NCBI GenBank assembly: GCA_002695065.1
Contig: NZNW01000095.1
Coordinates: 19,774 to 83,773 of the forward strand
DNA: 64,000 bases
From: Salinicola sp.
GTDB lineage: Bacteria; Pseudomonadota; Gammaproteobacteria; Pseudomonadales; Halomonadaceae
Direction: 5' to 3'
Made by a program: the position numbers and the translations under genes. Below, piece by piece: positions 60,763 to 64,000 of this stretch; within the stretch, counting starts at the first letter, position 1; the number at the start of each line of letters is the position of its first letter. Under the pieces are notes generated by a model. That model saw nothing but the letters and a program-made list of their open reading frames with translations, had not been told where the DNA came from and ran no database searches.

Positions 60763-62502
60763 ATGAGCGTCGAAAGCAACACGAGCGCCGAAAGCCCCAA
60801 CGATCGTTCCGAAGCCCAGCCCGGTGCCGAGACCACGCACGGAGCCCCGAATTTCCTGCGCAACCAGATTCGTGACGAGATCGAATCGGGCCAGGCCACC
60901 ACGATCGTGACCCGCTTTCCGCCGGAGCCGAATGGATTCCTGCATATCGGCCATGCCAAGTCGATCTGGGTCAACTTCGGCCTTGCGGAGCAGTTCGGTG
61001 GGCGCTGCCATCTTCGCTTCGACGATACCAACCCGGCCAAGGAAGAGCAGGCCTACATCGATGCGATCCAGGAAGATATTCGCTGGCTCGGTTACGAGTG
61101 GAGCGGTGCGGTGCGCTTCGCCTCCGACTATTTCGACCAGCTTTACGCTTGGGCCCAGCATCTGGTTCGCGAAGGCAAGGCCTACGTCGACGATCTCTCG
61201 CCGGAGGAGATTCGCGAGTATCGGGGGACGCTGACCGAGCCGGGCCGTCCGAGCCCCTATCGTGATCGTGGCGTCGAGGAAAACCTGGATCTGCTGGAGC
61301 GCATGCGACTGGGCGAGTTCGAAGAGGGCAGCAAGGTGCTGCGGGCGAGGATCGACATGGCCGCGCCGAACATCAACCTGCGCGATCCGATTCTCTACCG
61401 TATTCGCCACGCCCATCACCATCAGACCGGCGATAAGTGGAAGATCTATCCCTCCTACGATTTCACCCACGGTCAGTCGGACGCCATCGAAGGCATCACT
61501 CATTCGCTCTGCACGCTGGAGTTCGAGGATCACCGCCCGCTCTACGAGTGGTTCCTGGCACACCTGCCGGTGCCGGCCAAGCCGCGTCAGACCGAATTCG
61601 CGCGGATGAACGTCAACCACACGGTGACGTCCAAGCGCAAGCTCAAGCTGCTGGTCGACCGCAACGTGGTGGATGGCTGGGACGACCCGCGGATGCCGAC
61701 GATCTCCGGGCTTCGCCGCCGCGGGTATACACCGGCCTCGCTGCGCAAGTTCTGCGACATGACCGGGGTCAGCCGTGCCGCCAACGTGGTCGATATCGCG
61801 ATGCTCCATTTCGCCATCCGCTCGGATCTCGAGGACAACGCGCCGCGAGCGATGTGCGTGCTGAACCCGCTCAAGGTGGTGTTGACCAATCTCCCCGCGG
61901 ATCACGACGAGGTCTTCGAGGTGCCGGGCCATCCGGCACGCGAGGACATGGGCACGCGCCGGCTGCCGCTGACCCGCGAGATCTGGATCGACCGTGAAGA
62001 CTTCATGGAAGAGCCGCCGAAAAAGTTCTTCCGGCTGGCGCCCGGCAAGGAGGTTCGCCTGCGCAACGGTTACGTCATCCGCTGCGATGAGGTCATCAAG
62101 GGCGACGGTGGCGAGATCGACGCGCTCCACTGCAGCGTCGACTTCGACACCCTGGGCAAGAACCCCGAGGGGCGCAAGGTCAAGGGCGTCATCCACTGGG
62201 TCAGCGCCGAGCACGGCGTGCCGGTGGAGGTCAGGCTCTACGACAACCTGTTCCTGGAGGAAGCGCCGGATCGCGACAAGGATGCCGATTTCCTGGATCA
62301 CCTCAACCCCGATTCTCTGGTCACCGTGCAGGGTATCGCCGAGCCTGCACTAGCGGATGCCGAACCGGAAGCGCGCTACCAGTTCGAGCGGGTCGGCTAT
62401 TTCTGTGCCGATCGTCACGCGTGTCGCGACGGCAAGCTGGTATTCAATCGCACCGTGGGGCTCAAGGACAGCTGGGCCAAGATTCAGAAGAAGCAGGGCT
62501 AA
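60763..62502 (+). CDS. glnS: Glutaminyl-tRNA synthetase
   Basis: This class I synthetase charges tRNA-Gln. The 579-residue protein has the HIGH motif in [15 protein letters not shown] and the KMSKS-type motif [11 protein letters not shown], plus [15 protein letters not shown]. The C-terminal anticodon-binding beta-barrels are complete. It starts [11 protein letters not shown] after a non-family upstream frame. cysS follows after 12 nt. Confidence 0.98.
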   Translation: MSVESNTSAESPNDRSEAQPGAETTHGAPNFLRNQIRDEIESGQATTIVTRFPPEPNGFLHIGHAKSIWVNFGLAEQFGGRCHLRFDDTNPAKEEQAYIDAIQEDIRWLGYEWSGAVRFASDYFDQLYAWAQHLVREGKAYVDDLSPEEIREYRGTLTEPGRPSPYRDRGVEENLDLLERMRLGEFEEGSKVLRARIDMAAPNINLRDPILYRIRHAHHHQTGDKWKIYPSYDFTHGQSDAIEGITHSLCTLEFEDHRPLYEWFLAHLPVPAKPRQTEFARMNVNHTVTSKRKLKLLVDRNVVDGWDDPRMPTISGLRRRGYTPASLRKFCDMTGVSRAANVVDIAMLHFAIRSDLEDNAPRAMCVLNPLKVVLTNLPADHDEVFEVPGHPAREDMGTRRLPLTREIWIDREDFMEEPPKKFFRLAPGKEVRLRNGYVIRCDEVIKGDGGEIDALHCSVDFDTLGKNPEGRKVKGVIHWVSAEHGVPVEVRLYDNLFLEEAPDRDKDADFLDHLNPDSLVTVQGIAEPALADAEPEARYQFERVGYFCADRHACRDGKLVFNRTVGLKDSWAKIQKKQG

Positions 62503-62514
62503 GGTAACGAGAAC

Positions 62515-63915
62515 ATGAGCGCGCTGGAAATCCACAACACGCTGACGCGCCGCAAGGCGAAACTCGAGCCCATCGAGCCCGGCAAGCTGCGGATGTACGT
62601 CTGCGGCATGACGGTCTACGACTACTGCCACCTGGGCCACGCCCGGGTCATGGTGGCGTTCGACGTGATCACGCGCTGGCTGCGCCAGACCGGCCTGGAC
62701 GTCACCTACGTTCGCAATATCACCGATATCGACGACAAGATCCTCAGGCGCGCGGAGGAGAACGGCGAGTCGATTTCGGCGCTGACCGAACGCATGATCG
62801 CGGCCATGCACGAGGACGAGGCGCGGCTAGGCGTCCTGCGACCGGATGCGGAACCCCGTGCGACCGGCCACATCCCGGAGATCGTGGCGATGATCGAGCG
62901 CCTGATCGAGGGGGGCTATGCCTACGCGGCCGATAACGGCGACGTTTACTATCGTGTTCGCCGCTTCGCCGACTATGGCAAGCTCAACAACCGCAATCTC
63001 GATGACATGCGCGCGGGTGCCCGTGTCGACGTCGACGAGCACAAGGAGGATCCGCTCGACTTCGTGCTGTGGAAAGCGGCGAAGCCAGGCGAAGCCAGCT
63101 GGCCCTCTCCCTGGGGCGAGGGGCGGCCAGGCTGGCATATCGAGTGCTCGGCGATGTCCACCTGCTGCCTGGGCGACACCTTCGACATTCATGGTGGCGG
63201 GCCGGATCTTACCTTCCCGCACCACGAGAACGAGATCGCCCAGAGCGAGGCGGCGACCGGCAAGCCCTACGTCAACGTGTGGATGCACGCCGGCGCGGTG
63301 CGCGTCAACCAGGAGAAGATGTCCAAGTCGCTGGGCAATTTCTTCACGATTCGCGAGGTGCTGGAGGTTCACGACCCGGAAGTGGTGCGCTACCTGCTGG
63401 TGGCGAGTCACTATCGCAGCCCGATCAACTATGCGCCGGAGTCGCTGAGCGAGGCGCGCAAGTCGCTCGAGCGCTTCTACCACGCGCTCGATGGCGTCGA
63501 GCTGATGCACGGCGATGTCGAGGGCATCTATGCCGAGCGCTTTTCGGCGGCGATGAACGACGATTTCAATACGCCGGAAGCGCTGTCGGTGCTGTTCGAT
63601 ATGGCTCGGGAGATCAACCGCCTGCGCGATGTCGAGCCGGTTCATGCCGGCGCATTGGGACAGGAATTGAAACGGCTGGCGGGCGTGCTGGGTCTGCTCG
63701 AGCGTGAGCCCGCCGAGTTCCTCAAGGCGGGCGCTACCGGTCTGCCGCTGAGCGAGGCCGAGATCGAATCCCGAATCGAGGCGCGGACGGCGGCCAAGCG
63801 CCGCCGCGATTTCGCCGAAGCCGATCGAATTCGCGACGAACTGGCCGCGCTGGGTGTCGTGCTGAAGGACTCTCGCGAGGGAACTCGCTGGAGTTTCGAA
63901 GCGCCGCCGGCCTGA
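62515..63915 (+). CDS. cysS: Cysteinyl-tRNA synthetase
   Basis: This class I synthetase charges tRNA-Cys. The 466-residue protein has [18 protein letters not shown] (zinc Cys and HIGH-type motif), [23 protein letters not shown] and [10 protein letters not shown]. It probably forms an operon with glnS (12-nt gap). A tandem repeat begins 6 nt after its stop. Confidence 0.98.
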   Translation: MSALEIHNTLTRRKAKLEPIEPGKLRMYVCGMTVYDYCHLGHARVMVAFDVITRWLRQTGLDVTYVRNITDIDDKILRRAEENGESISALTERMIAAMHEDEARLGVLRPDAEPRATGHIPEIVAMIERLIEGGYAYAADNGDVYYRVRRFADYGKLNNRNLDDMRAGARVDVDEHKEDPLDFVLWKAAKPGEASWPSPWGEGRPGWHIECSAMSTCCLGDTFDIHGGGPDLTFPHHENEIAQSEAATGKPYVNVWMHAGAVRVNQEKMSKSLGNFFTIREVLEVHDPEVVRYLLVASHYRSPINYAPESLSEARKSLERFYHALDGVELMHGDVEGIYAERFSAAMNDDFNTPEALSVLFDMAREINRLRDVEPVHAGALGQELKRLAGVLGLLEREPAEFLKAGATGLPLSEAEIESRIEARTAAKRRRDFAEADRIRDELAALGVVLKDSREGTRWSFEAPPA

Positions 63916-63921
63916 CCCGGC

Positions 63922-64000
63922 GCTGTCCTGAAACGATGCTGTCCTGAAACGATGCTGTCCTGAGACGATGCTGTCCTGAGACGATGCTGTCCTGAAACGA
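63922..64000. repeat. 16-bp tandem repeat after cysS, running off the window
   Basis: Five copies of GCTGTCCTGAAACGAT follow one another; the third and fourth have GAGAC in place of GAAAC, and the fifth is cut by the window edge. It starts directly after the cysS stop and does not look like a terminator. Confidence 0.92.

Noticed and set aside
63922..64000. CRISPR array
   Set aside because: The units are directly adjacent, 16 bp long and without spacers; no cas gene is near.

Overview
This window is a stretch of chromosome from a high-GC, probably halophilic gammaproteobacterium. Gene content and order point to the Halomonadaceae (Halomonas, Salinicola, Chromohalobacter and relatives). The blocks lexA/psrA/nagZ and lpxH/ppiB/glnS/cysS are arranged as in Pseudomonas and its relatives, and several proteins are acidic. 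Nearly every stretch has long spurious open frames on the opposite strand, as expected at this GC. I saw no rRNA, CRISPR array, integrase, transposase or phage gene. The window looks like ordinary chromosome with some accessory metabolic cassettes.

1-12.4 kb: sugar and sugar-acid catabolism. A GbpR-like LysR regulator (cut by the window edge) is divergent from an exported aldose 1-epimerase. Then come an AraFGH-type L-arabinose ABC importer, a GntP-family permease and an IlvD/Edd-family sugar-acid dehydratase. Together they fit uptake and non-phosphorylative oxidation of L-arabinose or a similar aldose. A YjbQ protein, an MBL-fold lactonase and a zinc alcohol dehydrogenase follow. 12.4-15.1 kb: fumC and a membrane-anchored endonuclease/exonuclease/phosphatase-fold protein.

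15.2-24.8 kb: a glycerol module. glpD and glpR are on the minus strand; after two tandem tRNA-Val(GAC) genes comes a six-gene glycerol ABC importer, glpSTPQUV, on the plus strand. The two ATPases look complementary-degenerate, which predicts one functional ATP site. No glycerol kinase is in the window. 24.9-29.9 kb: an HDOD protein, free methionine-R-sulfoxide reductase, the metNIQ methionine importer and a RutR-like TetR regulator.

30-37 kb: ribE, a nucleobase-salvage and uracil-repair group (apt, gpt, ung, upp), then mobA-mobB and a molybdopterin operon in which MoaC and MoaD are one polypeptide, followed by moaE and moaA. 37-46 kb: a short H-NS-like protein ending in an AT-hook, an RNase J-like metallo-beta-lactamase protein, purU, the lexA-dinB operon with tandem candidate LexA boxes, psrA, nagZ and hpt. 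45-54 kb: divergent ppsR/ppsA, a membrane glycerophosphodiester phosphodiesterase, an outer-membrane beta-barrel and acnB. 54.5-64 kb: miaE, a 1300-residue regulator (winged helix, BTAD, dead cyclase-like domain, STAND ATPase, TPR), then lpxH, ppiB, glnS and cysS, ending in a 16-bp tandem repeat at the right edge.

The least ordinary items are the 1300-residue regulator, the MoaC-MoaD fusion, the asymmetric GlpS/GlpT pair and the H-NS/AT-hook protein.
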